Shown piece after piece: positions 8,506-17,345 of a DNA stretch of 64,000 bases. Position numbers and translations under genes: made by a program. The notes beneath the pieces are model-generated. The model did no database searches and was not told the origin of the DNA. It worked only from the letters and a program-made list of their open reading frames with translations. The DNA is taken from the NCBI RefSeq assembly GCF_018860155.1, contig NZ_JAHKNI010000028.1, forward strand, positions 1-64,000, read 5' to 3'. Every line of letters starts with the position of its first letter. Positions within the stretch are counted from its first letter, which is position 1. The DNA is from Nocardia albiluteola (GTDB lineage Bacteria > Actinomycetota > Actinomycetes > Mycobacteriales > Mycobacteriaceae).

Positions 8506-8919
8506 CTAGACGCGACGCCGCTTGGGCGGACGGCAGCCGTTGTGGGGCTGCGGGGTGACGTCGGAGATCGTGCCCACCTCGAGGCCGGCGGCCTGCAGCG
8601 AACGGATCGCGGTCTCACGGCCCGAACCCGGGCCCTTGACGAACACGTCGACCTTCTTGACGCCGTTCTCCTGCGCCTTGCGGGCAGCGTTCTCGGCGGC
8701 GAGCTGCGCGGCGAACGGGGTCGACTTACGCGAACCCTTGAAACCGACATGGCCCGAGGACGCCCACGAGATGACGTTGCCCTCAGGGTCGGTGATCGAC
8801 ACGATGGTGTTGTTGAACGTGGACTTGATGTGCGCGTGGCCGTGCGGGACGTTCTTCTTGTCCCTGCGACGCGCCTTGGGCGACTTCTTGGGGCCGGAGG
8901 CCCGACTCTTAGGAGGCAT
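8506..8919 (-). CDS. rpsK: 30S ribosomal protein uS11
   Basis: The 137-residue protein shows the uS11 signatures (NNTIVSITDPEGN, GPGSGRETAIRSL) and the basic C-terminus PPKRRRV. It forms part of the 30S platform near the E site. The start is nine bases after the rpsM stop, so the two are likely translated in sequence. Confidence 0.97.
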   Translation of the reverse strand: MPPKSRASGPKKSPKARRRDKKNVPHGHAHIKSTFNNTIVSITDPEGNVISWASSGHVGFKGSRKSTPFAAQLAAENAARKAQENGVKKVDVFVKGPGSGRETAIRSLQAAGLEVGTISDVTPQPHNGCRPPKRRRV

Positions 8920-8928
8920 TCGCTATCC

Positions 8929-9300
8929 CTACTTCTTCTTGCCGGCGACGGTCTTCTTCGGACCCTTGCGCGTGCGCGCATTGGTCTTGGTCCGCTGGCC
9001 GCGCACCGGCAGGTGGCGACGGTGGCGGATGCCCTGGTAGCACTGGATCTCGATCTTGCGGCGGATGTCGGCCTGCACCTCACGGCGCAGGTCGCCCTCG
9101 ACCTTGAGGTCCGACGCCTCGATGTAATCGCGCAACCGGGTGACGTCGTCGTCGGAGAGATCCTTCGAACGCAGGTCGGGGCTGACGCCCGTGGCCGCGA
9201 GGATCTCCTTGGAGCGGGTACGACCGATACCGAAAATGTAGGTCAGCGCGATCTCCATGCGCTTTTCGCGCGGGAGGTCGACGCCCATCAGACGTGCCAT
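8929..9300 (-). CDS. rpsM: 30S ribosomal protein uS13
   Basis: The 123-residue protein starts MARLMGVDLPREKR and has the YQGIRHRRHLPVRGQRT motif and Lys/Arg-rich tail that reach toward the P-site tRNA. Start codon preceded by AAGGAAA. A 208-base untranslated stretch separates it from rpmJ upstream; nothing else codes there. Confidence 0.97.
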   Translation of the reverse strand: MARLMGVDLPREKRMEIALTYIFGIGRTRSKEILAATGVSPDLRSKDLSDDDVTRLRDYIEASDLKVEGDLRREVQADIRRKIEIQCYQGIRHRRHLPVRGQRTKTNARTRKGPKKTVAGKKK

Positions 9301-9508
9301 GTGGCATTTCCTTCATGTTGCGGAGGTCTGCTCCCTGTCCGTCCCCTCGTGTGGGGCCCCGGCCTCCGTACCGGGGGTAGGTCTGGCATCCGCCCGCATG
9401 TCCTCACGGACGTTGCGGGCTCGCCGATGCCGACTGGCGCTGGGAGTTCTTCTTCTCTGCCAATCCGAACCGCGTTCGGTGCTTGGCCGGTGTGCGACGT
9501 GCCGGGGC

Positions 9509-9622
9509 TCAGCCCTGACGCTGCTTGTGACGCAGGTTGTCGCAGATCACCATGACCCGTCCGTGACGGCGGATCACCTTGCACTTCTCGCAGATCTTCT
9601 TGACGCTGGGGTTGACCTTCAC
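9509..9622 (-). CDS. rpmJ: 50S ribosomal protein bL36, zinc-binding form
   Basis: The 37-residue protein, from GTG 9622 to TGA 9509, reads MKVNPSVKKICEKCKV at its start. Cys11, Cys14, Cys27 and His32 give the Cys-x2-Cys-x12-Cys-x4-His zinc site of the C+ form, the one replaced by a zinc-free copy under zinc starvation in actinobacteria. Placed between infA and rpsM as expected. The Shine-Dalgarno is weak (TTGGAT), and an inverted repeat lies upstream. Confidence 0.96.
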   Translation of the reverse strand: MKVNPSVKKICEKCKVIRRHGRVMVICDNLRHKQRQG

Positions 9623-9668
9623 GTCAAATCCAATCTGAGTCGGTGTCCACAGGCTGTGAACACAGGTT

Positions 9669-9692
9669 TTCCCCAGTCATACGACTGGGGAA
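9669..9692 (-). promoter_or_regulatory. Strong hairpin between infA and rpmJ
   Basis: Perfect ten-base arms (TTCCCCAGTC / GACTGGGGAA) around a four-base loop, with a second small dyad CTGTG-AA-CACAG next to it at 9654-9665. No U-run follows on the minus strand, so it is less likely a terminator than an RNA processing, stability or translation-control element in the infA-rpmJ transcript. Confidence 0.55.
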
Positions 9693-9744
9693 GTTCTTGC
9701 CGGGGCCGAAGCCTCCGATTCCGCCCGGTCACCCGGCGGAAAAA

Positions 9745-9966
9745 TCACTTGTAGCGGTAGACGATGCGACCGCGGGTCAGGTCGTAGGGGGAAAGCTCCA
9801 CGACCACGCGATCCTCGGGGAGGATGCGGATGTAGTGCTGCCGCATCTTGCCACTGATGTGGGCGAGTACCTTGTGACCGTTCTCCAGCTCGATGCGGAA
9901 CATCGCGTTGGGCAGCGGCTCGATTACACGGCCCTCGACCTCGATGGCCCCTTCCTTCTTCGCCAT
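9745..9966 (-). CDS. infA: Translation initiation factor IF-1
   Basis: The 73-residue OB-fold protein (MAKKEGAIEVEGRV to LTRGRIVYRYK) binds the 30S A site during initiation with IF-2 and IF-3. I use ATG 9966, with CGGAGGAT immediately before it; the 56-residue upstream frame is spurious. It is the first gene of this cluster; the promoter must lie in 9967-10206, where I see no convincing -35/-10 pair. Confidence 0.97.
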   Translation of the reverse strand: MAKKEGAIEVEGRVIEPLPNAMFRIELENGHKVLAHISGKMRQHYIRILPEDRVVVELSPYDLTRGRIVYRYK

Positions 9967-10206
9967 ATCCTCCGCGATCCCGTTTGTGCTGAAACCCTGG
10001 TTGGTTGCAGCTGATCGGCTAGCTGTCACTGCCGTTTTCATCCACGAGCGGCGATTTTCGTGCACTCCCGCCGCCCTGGTGCCATACTCACCGGAGGACA
10101 CATGCGGACATGAGCCACCGGCGGATAGGTGCACCGCCGACCTAGCTTACCCGCGCCCCCATCATCTGGCCAAATGCCCGCTTTCGCTCTGCGCGGACAC
10201 CCGCGC

Positions 10207-11460
10207 TCAGGCCTCCAGCGCGGCGCGTCCGGTCCGCGGGCCCCACACCACGATCAGCGCGAGCATGATCACCAGCGCCGCGGTGATGACGGTGAACACC
10301 GCGCCGGGCCCGTGCCGGTCCAGCATCGGCAGCAGCACGAACGGCAGGATCGCGGTGCTGAGCTTGGACAGCGAGTAGGTCGCGCCCGAGGCGGTGCCGC
10401 GCACGCTGGTCGGGAACGATTCGGGTAGGTAGGTGTGCAGCGCGTCGGAGAAGACGTTGCTGGCCAGCGTGAACAGCCCGCCCGAGAGCAGGATCAGCGG
10501 CACGCTGGTGGCGAAGCCGAAGATCAGGCCGAAGATCGCCATCGCCGCGGTCGAGGCGAGCACCAGGTACTTGCGCTCCATCCGCTCGATCAGCGGGATC
10601 GCCAGCAGCGAGCCGATCGGATAGCCCAGGTACGTGATCGCCAGGTAGCCCAGCGAATTCACCACGGTGAAGCCCTTGTGCTGCAGCACCAGCACCGCCA
10701 GCGTGCCGAAGCCGTAATAGCCGAACACCTGCAGGATCATCACCGCGGAGAACAGTCCGGTGCGCCCGGCCAGCGGCCTGCGCAGAATCCGCGCGAACGG
10801 CACCCGTTCCCGCGCCCGGTCCCGGCCCGCGGTCCAGTGCGGCGACTCGGGCATCGCCCGCCGCGCGACGAACACCAGCCCGGCACCCAGGCCGCCGATC
10901 ACGAACAGCCAGCGCCAGCCCGCGACTCCCAGCGGATGCAGCGGAACCAGCCAGCGCGCCAGGAAGCCCACCGCGGGCACCGCGCAGAAGCCCAGCGTGT
11001 ACGCGATCGAGATCATCCGGCCGCGCACCTGCGGCGGCATGACCTCCGAGAGATAGGTGTCCGACAGCGTCATCTCCGCGCCGATGCCCAGACCCGCCAG
11101 CGCCCGGGTCGCCATCAGGAACCACACGTTCGGGCTGAAGGCACCCAGCAGCGTGAAGCCCGCGTACACCCCGATGTTGATCATGAACATCCGGCGGCGG
11201 CCGAAGACGTCCGAGAGCCGTCCCAGCACCAGCGCGCCCAGGAACTGCCCCGCGAAGGCCGAGGCGAGAATGCCGCTGAGCTCGGTGGTCGACAGGTGCA
11301 TCTGCTGCTTGAAGACGCCGGTGATCGTCCCGGCCAGGAACAGCTCGTAGAGATCGAAGAACAGGCCCATGCCGACGAGGGCGACGAGTTTGCGGTGGAC
11401 CGGCCGGATCGGCAGTTCGTCCAGACGCAGCCCGTCTCCGTTTTCCACCGACGTAGCCAT
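10207..11460 (-). CDS. Major facilitator superfamily transporter (sugar-porter-like/organic acid type)
   Basis: The 417-residue protein has 12 predicted membrane helices. The loop 2-3 signature GRLSDVFGRRRMF, a PESPHW motif at the end of the first half and GRLSD/ERMERK loop repeats place it in the metabolite:proton symporter group that includes aromatic-acid and sugar carriers. Substrate unknown. It is transcribed toward the infA cluster and is divergent from the EspI-like gene. No regulator gene is adjacent. Confidence 0.82.
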   Translation of the reverse strand: MATSVENGDGLRLDELPIRPVHRKLVALVGMGLFFDLYELFLAGTITGVFKQQMHLSTTELSGILASAFAGQFLGALVLGRLSDVFGRRRMFMINIGVYAGFTLLGAFSPNVWFLMATRALAGLGIGAEMTLSDTYLSEVMPPQVRGRMISIAYTLGFCAVPAVGFLARWLVPLHPLGVAGWRWLFVIGGLGAGLVFVARRAMPESPHWTAGRDRARERVPFARILRRPLAGRTGLFSAVMILQVFGYYGFGTLAVLVLQHKGFTVVNSLGYLAITYLGYPIGSLLAIPLIERMERKYLVLASTAAMAIFGLIFGFATSVPLILLSGGLFTLASNVFSDALHTYLPESFPTSVRGTASGATYSLSKLSTAILPFVLLPMLDRHGPGAVFTVITAALVIMLALIVVWGPRTGRAALEA

Positions 11461-11644
11461 CGCGCCCCGCTCCGATCTCGCAACTGCCCGGCAATCGCAC
11501 GCGCCAGAGCGTGAGCCAGACTACACGGGGCACGGGTGCACTCCGGGCGAACTCGGCCGGACGGCAGATCCCTCCCAGTCGCCGGGGCCCGGGTAAACTG
11601 CGCACTGTCCAGACAACGGCCCAGCAGATCCCAGGGGGACACCA

Positions 11645-11731
11645 GTGAGCGAGCGCAGCGAGTCAGTTCCAGGCGCAGCGCACGCAGCCATGGCCCGCAC
11701 CATCGAGATCGCCAGCGAGGTGCAGCTGTGA
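11645..11731 (+). CDS. Short leader ORF coupled to the EspI-like gene
   Basis: A 28-codon ORF (GTG 11645, TGA ending 11731) has its own AGGGGGAC ribosome binding site seven or so bases upstream, and its stop overlaps the downstream GTG as GTGA. It begins with the sequence encoding SERSE, a motif that recurs at actinobacterial gene starts. Such an arrangement suggests translational coupling. Whether the peptide is made is unknown. Confidence 0.4.
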   Translation: MSERSESVPGAAHAAMARTIEIASEVQL

Positions 11732-14055
11732 GTAACGAACTTCCCATGCTGCCGCCGTGGCTCTCGGAGGGCGAGGCCTCGCAGTCGGGTTACGAAGCGC
11801 CGGTACAGAATCTGCCGCAGCAGAGCCTCATCGCGGAGAAGGCGCCGCGGCGGCGGTTCGGCCGCAAGGCCGATGCCGAGAAGTCCGAGCCCGAGTCGCT
11901 CAAGAACAGCGGCAAGAAAAAGAAGAAGGGCAAGTCCGAGGAGGCGCCGGAGCAGCGCCCCTGGGGCGAGCCGCAGCAGGAATGGGGCCAGCCGCAATCC
12001 GAGGCGGCACAGAACTTTTCCGAGGGCGCCACGCAGACCTGGAGCGCGCAGCCGGACGGCGCTGCGCCGCAGCTGGATCCGCAGCTGCGCCCGCCGAATG
12101 CGCCGCACCCCAACGGGGATGGTGGCGGGTTCGCGCCCAACGGACAGCAACTCCCCCAGGGCTTCCCGCCTCCGGGCCCCGACCAGCAGCACCTCGCGCA
12201 GGGTTTCCCCGGCCAGGAACAGTACGGCCCGGGCCCGCAGGGCGGGTTCCCCGGCCAGCAGCCGCCGCCCGGCATGCCGCCGCAGGGGCCCCGGCAGTCG
12301 GGGCCGATCCCCCAGGTGCCCCCGCCCAACCGGCCACCGATTCCCGAGGCGCCGCAGGCATTCTCGGGTCAGGTCCCGGACGCCGGTGACGCGGGCGAGA
12401 TGACGGTGAAGGTCGGCGGCCGTCCCGATCTGCCGCCGCCGCCCGAGGCGCCCCAGCGGCTACCGCTGCCCGAGCCGCCGGGCCCGGGCGAGCTCGCACC
12501 GCCCGAGGCCGCGGCCCGGCCGCACACGGCCCCGCCGCAGCCGTTCGTGGAGCCCGTCGCCGACGAGGCGCCCCCGTGGCTGGAGAGTCCGGAATCTGCT
12601 GCGGCACAGGTCGCTCCGGCCCCCGTTCCGCAGGATCCGAAACCCGCCGCGCCGCAGCCGGATACGGCCGCGCGCCCGGACAGCGGCAACTGGCCCGTCG
12701 CCCAGGGCGACGGCGACGGGCGGCATCGGGCATTCGATACCCCCGCGCCGACGCACCCGGGCCCCGAGGCCGATCAGACCGTCATGATGGGCCGCCAGGT
12801 CGATCAGAACGCGCCCGCGCCGTATCCGCCGGGGCCGCAGAACTTCCCGCAGGGTCCGCCCAACGGCTACGCCGGGCAGCCCCAGCCCGGGCCCCCGGGC
12901 CAGCAACAGCCGCCGCAGGGATTCGGTTCGCCGCCACAGGGATTCGGCCCGAGCCCCACGGCCCCGGGCCCCATCACCCCGGCCGACCCGCGGTTCGCGC
13001 CACCGGGCCCGCCGCCCGGGCAGCAGTGGCAGTCCCCGCCGGGCCAGCCGGCGCAGTACCAGGGGCAGCACCCCTATCAGCAGCAGCCACCACCGCAGCA
13101 GCAGTTCCGCGGCCCCCAGGGCGGCCCGCAGCCGTCGCTGGACGACGTCCCGGTGCGCCGGGCGAAGAAGGCGCCCGGCACAGGCTGGCGGCGCACGGTG
13201 CACCACGTCACCGGCGGCGCGATCAATCCCGGCATGTCGGCCGAGGAGCGCCGCCTGCAGGAGCTGGTGGCCCGCATCCGGCAGCCGGTCCAGGGCGATT
13301 ACCGCATCGCGGTGCTCTCGCTCAAGGGCGGCGTCGGCAAGACCACCACGACCATGGGCATCGGCTCGATCTTCGCCTCGATCCGCGGCGACCGGGTCAT
13401 CGCGGTGGACGCCAACCCGGACTTCGGCACGCTGTCCCAGCGCGTGCAGCTGCAGACCCGCTCCACGGTGCGGGATCTGCTGCTGGATCCGGCGATCAAC
13501 TCGTACGGCGACGTGCGCCGGCACACCTCACAGGGCACCAGCCGACTGGAAGTGCTTGCCAGCGAGCGGGATCCGGCCGCCTCGGAGTCCTTCAGCGAGG
13601 ACGAATACCGGCAGGTGGCGCGGATCCTGCAGCGGTTCTACAACATCATCCTCACCGACTGCGGCACCGGCCTGATGCACTCGGCGATGGCGGGCGTGCT
13701 GGAGCTGGCGCATTCGCTGGTGCTGATCTCCTCCTCGGCGATCGACGGCGCCCGCAGCGCCGCGGCCACCCTGGACTGGCTCTCGCTGCACGGGCACGAT
13801 CACCTCGTGCGCAACGCGGTCGTGGTGATCAACCTGCCCCGGCCCGGCTCACCGAACGTGGGCATCCAGCAGCTGCGCGAGTACTTCCTCTCGCGCTGCC
13901 GCGCGGTGCACATCATCCCCTACGACCCGCACCTGTCCGAGGGCGCCGAGATCGAACTGGCCCGCCTGCACAAGAACACCAAACGCGCCCTGGTCGAGCT
14001 CGCCGCCACCGTCGCCGACGATTTCGCCACCGAACACCGGCGGTTCACTTACTGA
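11728..14055 (+). CDS. EspI-like ESX-associated ParA/MinD ATPase with long disordered N-terminus
   Basis: The 775-residue protein starts at GTG 11728. Residues about 60-470 are rich in Pro, Gln and Gly and should be disordered. A ParA/MinD-type P-loop ATPase follows: deviant Walker A KGGVGKTTT at residues 533-541, then VIAVDANPDFGTL and a Walker B-like NIILTDCGTG. This layout is that of mycobacterial EspI (Rv3876), an ESX-1-associated ATPase thought to reduce secretion when ATP is low. Here it stands alone, about 6.5 kb from the ESX genes, so a direct role is inferred. Upstream in-frame codons are rejected because the SERSE leader overlaps this start. Confidence 0.75.
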   Translation: MSNELPMLPPWLSEGEASQSGYEAPVQNLPQQSLIAEKAPRRRFGRKADAEKSEPESLKNSGKKKKKGKSEEAPEQRPWGEPQQEWGQPQSEAAQNFSEGATQTWSAQPDGAAPQLDPQLRPPNAPHPNGDGGGFAPNGQQLPQGFPPPGPDQQHLAQGFPGQEQYGPGPQGGFPGQQPPPGMPPQGPRQSGPIPQVPPPNRPPIPEAPQAFSGQVPDAGDAGEMTVKVGGRPDLPPPPEAPQRLPLPEPPGPGELAPPEAAARPHTAPPQPFVEPVADEAPPWLESPESAAAQVAPAPVPQDPKPAAPQPDTAARPDSGNWPVAQGDGDGRHRAFDTPAPTHPGPEADQTVMMGRQVDQNAPAPYPPGPQNFPQGPPNGYAGQPQPGPPGQQQPPQGFGSPPQGFGPSPTAPGPITPADPRFAPPGPPPGQQWQSPPGQPAQYQGQHPYQQQPPPQQQFRGPQGGPQPSLDDVPVRRAKKAPGTGWRRTVHHVTGGAINPGMSAEERRLQELVARIRQPVQGDYRIAVLSLKGGVGKTTTTMGIGSIFASIRGDRVIAVDANPDFGTLSQRVQLQTRSTVRDLLLDPAINSYGDVRRHTSQGTSRLEVLASERDPAASESFSEDEYRQVARILQRFYNIILTDCGTGLMHSAMAGVLELAHSLVLISSSAIDGARSAAATLDWLSLHGHDHLVRNAVVVINLPRPGSPNVGIQQLREYFLSRCRAVHIIPYDPHLSEGAEIELARLHKNTKRALVELAATVADDFATEHRRFTY

Positions 14056-14100
14056 ACCGCCGGGCGGCGCTACGCGCCTGCGGCCGGATCGCATGTATTG

Positions 14101-14177
14101 CCGCGCAGTTGCGGCCGACGTGTGCGTATCACCGCGCAGTCGCGACCGGTCCGTGTGCCGGCGGGCAGTTGCAGCCA
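14101..14177. repeat. Three imperfect short direct repeats downstream of the EspI-like gene
   Basis: Copies of the pattern CCGCGCAGTTGCGGCC recur at about 14101, 14132 and 14161 (the third degenerate, GGCGGGCAGTTGCAGCC), spaced near 30 bases. The rest of the 207-base stretch 14056-14262 has no gene. Function unknown. Confidence 0.4.
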
Positions 14178-14262
14178 ACACGCGATTCGCGGTACGCGTT
14201 GCCGGGTCGATGGCCGGGTGCTGTGCCGATCCAACCCGCGCCATGCCGCGTCGTTCCGCCCC

Positions 14263-14688
14263 TCACCGTTCGGCGATCGGCTCCAGGACGGGCTTGATGT
14301 CGATAATCGGCGTACCGTCCAGTGCCTCGAGTCCGTCGACTGTCACCGTCGTGCCCGCGACGGCGGTAACCGTCACCTCGTGCAGACCGATCGGGTTGGG
14401 GCGGTCGGGCGAGCGGGTGGCGAAGACCCCGGTTGCGGGGCGGTCGCCCTCACCGCGGGGGTGCACCTGCTGCACCGTGCGATCGGTGCGGTCCAGCCAG
14501 GTGAGGATCACGATGCGCAGGCCCGGACGCAAATCGGCTGCGGCGGTGGCGAATTCGGGATCGATCAGCAGATCCGCGGGCGGCGCGCCCTCATCGGCCT
14601 GCCGGGGGCCTTGGCCGCGAGTGGTCAGAATCGATTGCACGCGGCCGATCGGGCGCAGTTCGATGGCTAGGTCGGGCTGTGTCGTCAT
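14263..14688 (-). CDS. trmO: tRNA (adenine(37)-N6)-methyltransferase TrmO (TsaA/UPF0066 family)
   Basis: The 141-residue beta-barrel protein has the family motifs: IGRVQS near residue 14, and the SAM-binding FATRSPDRPNPIGLH at about residues 89-103. TrmO adds a methyl group to N6-threonylcarbamoyladenosine at position 37 of tRNA. Start ATG 14688 has GAGGAGG about nine bases upstream. It is monocistronic between the EspI-like gene and a divergent lipoprotein gene. Confidence 0.88.
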   Translation of the reverse strand: MTTQPDLAIELRPIGRVQSILTTRGQGPRQADEGAPPADLLIDPEFATAAADLRPGLRIVILTWLDRTDRTVQQVHPRGEGDRPATGVFATRSPDRPNPIGLHEVTVTAVAGTTVTVDGLEALDGTPIIDIKPVLEPIAER

Positions 14689-14741
14689 GCGGTGGGCCTC
14701 CTCGAATATTCACGGCGGTACCACACCATCATCCTTGCTGA

Positions 14742-15737
14742 ATGCCGTTCCGCCGCGATAGGTTGCGCTGCGTGCTCAACAGACGTTTCGGGGTGGGGGT
14801 TCTCGCGCTCGCGCCGCTGGTCGCGGCGCTGGCGGGGTGTGGCATGAGCGGGACCGCGATACCCATGGTGTCGGACCAGCCGCTGGCGTCGTATCGCGCG
14901 CAGTTGAGCGCGGGCGATCAGCAGGAGCTGTCCGCCCGGGATCAGGAGCGGCTACTGGACCCGTGCGGGTTCGCCGACGCCACTGCCCTGGCCTCGCTGG
15001 GCAAGCCGGTGTCCATCGGCCCGGCGCAGAATTTCGAGGTGTGCTCGATCGACTACCCGAGGGGCACCTACACCGTCGATGTCACCCTGGGGCAGTGGGA
15101 CGAATCCCCCATCCGGACAATCGATCTCGGCGACATCAAGCTCGGGGTGACGCCCAGTGGGACCAATACCTGCAGCATCACCGTGCCGTACCTGCCGCAT
15201 TCGTTCAACTACGCGGTGACCAGTCACAACAACACCAACGCCTGCGACGCCGCGATCACCTTCGCCCGCGCGGCCCTGCCCCTGCCCAAGACCCCGCCGC
15301 TGCGCATGAACAGCAGGGTCAGCCTGAACACCCCGCTGACTCGCCTGGACCCCTGCGCCGTCCTGTCGGTCATCGGCAAGGACCGCCCACGCCTGCAGGT
15401 GATCACCAACACCACCCCCTACAACTGCGATTTCTACCTCGACTCGAACCACGACGCGACCCGCCAGGAACTCACCGAGAATCAGAAGCCCCTGAGCGTC
15501 CTCGCGGGCGAGCGCCGGCTCGGCAAGGTCACCGACATCAACGGCGTACCCGGTGCGGTGACCGACTCCGGGAGCGCAGGCGGCTGCCGGATCGACCTGT
15601 TCCTGGACCAGTCCCACCCGATCTCACGCGGCAACGACCAGTGGGTCGACGAGGTCGAAATGTCCGGCCACGGCAGCTGCGACTCGCTGAAGCGGACCGC
15701 GGCCGCACTGGTCGACGTCTACAAGAACATTCGCTGA
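14742..15737 (+). CDS. DUF3558-like lipoprotein
   Basis: The 331-residue exported lipoprotein has an arginine-rich N-region, a hydrophobic core and the lipobox LAGC (Cys33), then DPCGFAD and later LDPCAVL, paired Cys-containing motifs characteristic of DUF3558 (two lobes, about residues 70-170 and 205-330). The family is abundant in actinobacteria; function unknown. A start at GTG 14772 would give a better signal peptide length (23 residues to the Cys), so the true N-terminus may be ten codons later. Confidence 0.7.
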   Translation: MPFRRDRLRCVLNRRFGVGVLALAPLVAALAGCGMSGTAIPMVSDQPLASYRAQLSAGDQQELSARDQERLLDPCGFADATALASLGKPVSIGPAQNFEVCSIDYPRGTYTVDVTLGQWDESPIRTIDLGDIKLGVTPSGTNTCSITVPYLPHSFNYAVTSHNNTNACDAAITFARAALPLPKTPPLRMNSRVSLNTPLTRLDPCAVLSVIGKDRPRLQVITNTTPYNCDFYLDSNHDATRQELTENQKPLSVLAGERRLGKVTDINGVPGAVTDSGSAGGCRIDLFLDQSHPISRGNDQWVDEVEMSGHGSCDSLKRTAAALVDVYKNIR

Positions 15738-15828
15738 GCGAAAACCAACGGCGAATTCCGCACAGGCGGGCGGATTTACGAGAGCCTGAACGCGGAAATC
15801 GTTGTGACGCCTGCGCGATCGGCGCCGC

Positions 15829-16362
15829 CTACCAGGCGGGAAGGCGGCGCCGGCCAGCCAGGACGTCGGCGACGAGGTCGTCGTAGGCATCGGCGAGCTC
15901 GGCCAGGTGATGCCAGGCGACGTGCAGGATCTCGTCGTTCGCGTCGAGGGTCATCAGGGCGTGGTGGGCGCGGACGGAGGCCTCGGCGATGCGGTCGATG
16001 ACCGAGCCGATGGTTTCGGTGTGCAGGGTGGCGCCTAGGCGATGCTGCGGTATCGAACGGGAGATCCAGTCGTCGATCGCCATCACCAATTCGATACGGC
16101 GGCGGTCGATCTCGAGCAGCGTGGCCGGACTGGAGTCCGGTTCGGAACCGCCGTAGCCGATGAGGCGGCGCTCGTGCAGGACCGCGAGATCACGGGAGAA
16201 CCACAGCAGGGGACCGCCGATGACGCGGTGACCGCGGCAGGCACGCAGGAGTAGGTCGGAGCCCGGCAGAATGCCGTTCATAAGGGCTTCCACCGCAGTC
16301 GCACCCTGCGGCACATCGGGAACTGCCATGACCATCGTATGAGTTGTCTCCGAACCCGCCAC
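15829..16362 (-). CDS. DUF4254-family protein
   Basis: The 177-residue cytosolic, mainly helical protein has the DUF4254 features LRACRGH and LHERRL and a long C-terminal helix pair. GTG 16362 is used; ATG at 16335 is an alternative. Function unknown. It is divergent from the GntR-GNAT pair, and a good minus-strand promoter overlapped by a dyad lies between them, so it is likely controlled by the GntR protein. Confidence 0.65.
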   Translation of the reverse strand: MAGSETTHTMVMAVPDVPQGATAVEALMNGILPGSDLLLRACRGHRVIGGPLLWFSRDLAVLHERRLIGYGGSEPDSSPATLLEIDRRRIELVMAIDDWISRSIPQHRLGATLHTETIGSVIDRIAEASVRAHHALMTLDANDEILHVAWHHLAELADAYDDLVADVLAGRRRLPAW

Positions 16363-16409
16363 GTTGCCTCGCCGTCATCGCCGTACAACCCTCGTTCAGG
16401 ACGTTCATT

Positions 16410-16437
16410 ACAATAAACCTCTGAAAGTGAGTGTCAA
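16410..16437 (-). promoter_or_regulatory. Promoter of the DUF4254 gene with overlapping dyad
   Basis: On the minus strand a perfect -35 TTGACA (16437-16432), a 16-base spacer and TATTGT (16415-16410) make a good vegetative promoter about 45 bases before the GTG. The dyad GTGT-N8-ACAC at 16431-16446 covers the -35, where the GntR protein encoded next door could act as a repressor. Both are inferred from sequence alone. Confidence 0.5.
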
Positions 16438-16505
16438 GGGTCACACGCCACCGGGAGCAGCAGGGTAGACTTCCTTTCCTTGAAGTAACAACCCGTAGGA
16501 GCGAG

Positions 16506-17345
16506 ATGGCGGACGGTCCGAGGTACCAGCGGATCGCAGACCTCCTCCGCGAGGAGATCCGCAACGGCACATGGAAGCCCGGAGATCGGCTACCGAGCCA
16601 CAACGAGCTGGCCGATCAGATGCAGGTATCAATTACAACCGCTCGCAACGCAATTCAGGTTCTGGTAGCCGAAAATCTGCTCTACACAGCAACTTCGCGC
16701 GGCACCATCGTGCGAAGTCAAGAGGTGCTGGAATACATTGTCACCAGCTCGATCCGCCCCGACCGCCCCAAGTCCACCCAGGACATCTTCTCCGAGCTCG
16801 CCCGCGGCGTCGGCCGCGAGCCGTCCAAGCAGTTCAGCGCGCGCATGGAACCGGCCGCCCCGGATGTGGCGATGTGGCTGGGCGTTCCGGAGGACTCCTG
16901 GGTGGTGGCCCGCACGGTCGTGCAGTACCTCGACAACGAACCCTGGTCGTGGGAAATCAGTTTCTATCCACGGGACTTGGCAGAGGCCACCGGCGTCGAC
17001 TCCCCCCACGACATTCCCGAGGGCACCACGCGCCGCCTGGCCCAGCGCGGCCACCCCGAATCCGCGCACCGCGACACCATTGTCGCGCGGCCGGCGAGTG
17101 CCGAGGAGGCCGCGGTGCTCGGCGTCGGTGTCGGCACCATGCTGCTGGATCACCTACGCATCGGCGCCAACGCCGACCGCGTCACCCGCGTGACCCGCCA
17201 TCGCTCCATCGCCGCCCGCAACCGCCTGGCCTACGAACTCGGCGACGATGCCGGCACCGAGCTCATCCGCAAGACCCTCGGGACGCCGCAGCCCCCGGGC
17301 AATTCTCATTCCTTCGGTAACTCGCTGGTGCCGGGGCCGCCATGA
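16506..17345 (+). CDS. GntR-family transcriptional regulator (UTRA-type effector domain)
   Basis: The 279-residue protein has a GntR winged helix at residues 4-68 (WKPGDRLPSHNELA, then STRGTIV) and a UTRA-like ligand domain (about 95-245). Start ATG 16506 has TAGGAG six bases upstream; an earlier frame is rejected. Its stop overlaps the next ATG as ATGA. Ligand unknown. Together with the divergent DUF4254 gene it forms a small self-contained regulatory unit. Confidence 0.8.
   Translation: MADGPRYQRIADLLREEIRNGTWKPGDRLPSHNELADQMQVSITTARNAIQVLVAENLLYTATSRGTIVRSQEVLEYIVTSSIRPDRPKSTQDIFSELARGVGREPSKQFSARMEPAAPDVAMWLGVPEDSWVVARTVVQYLDNEPWSWEISFYPRDLAEATGVDSPHDIPEGTTRRLAQRGHPESAHRDTIVARPASAEEAAVLGVGVGTMLLDHLRIGANADRVTRVTRHRSIAARNRLAYELGDDAGTELIRKTLGTPQPPGNSHSFGNSLVPGPP

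Noticed and set aside
9967..10134. N-terminal extension of infA
   Set aside because: IF-1 is about 73 residues; ATG 9966 has CGGAGGAT just before it.
10142..11605. Arg/Gly-rich frame overlapping the MFS gene
   Set aside because: Shadow of the MFS transporter in another frame.
11536..11727. N-terminal extension of the EspI-like gene
   Set aside because: The GTG at 11728 overlaps a leader ORF stop and better fits the family; the extension is Arg/Ser-rich.
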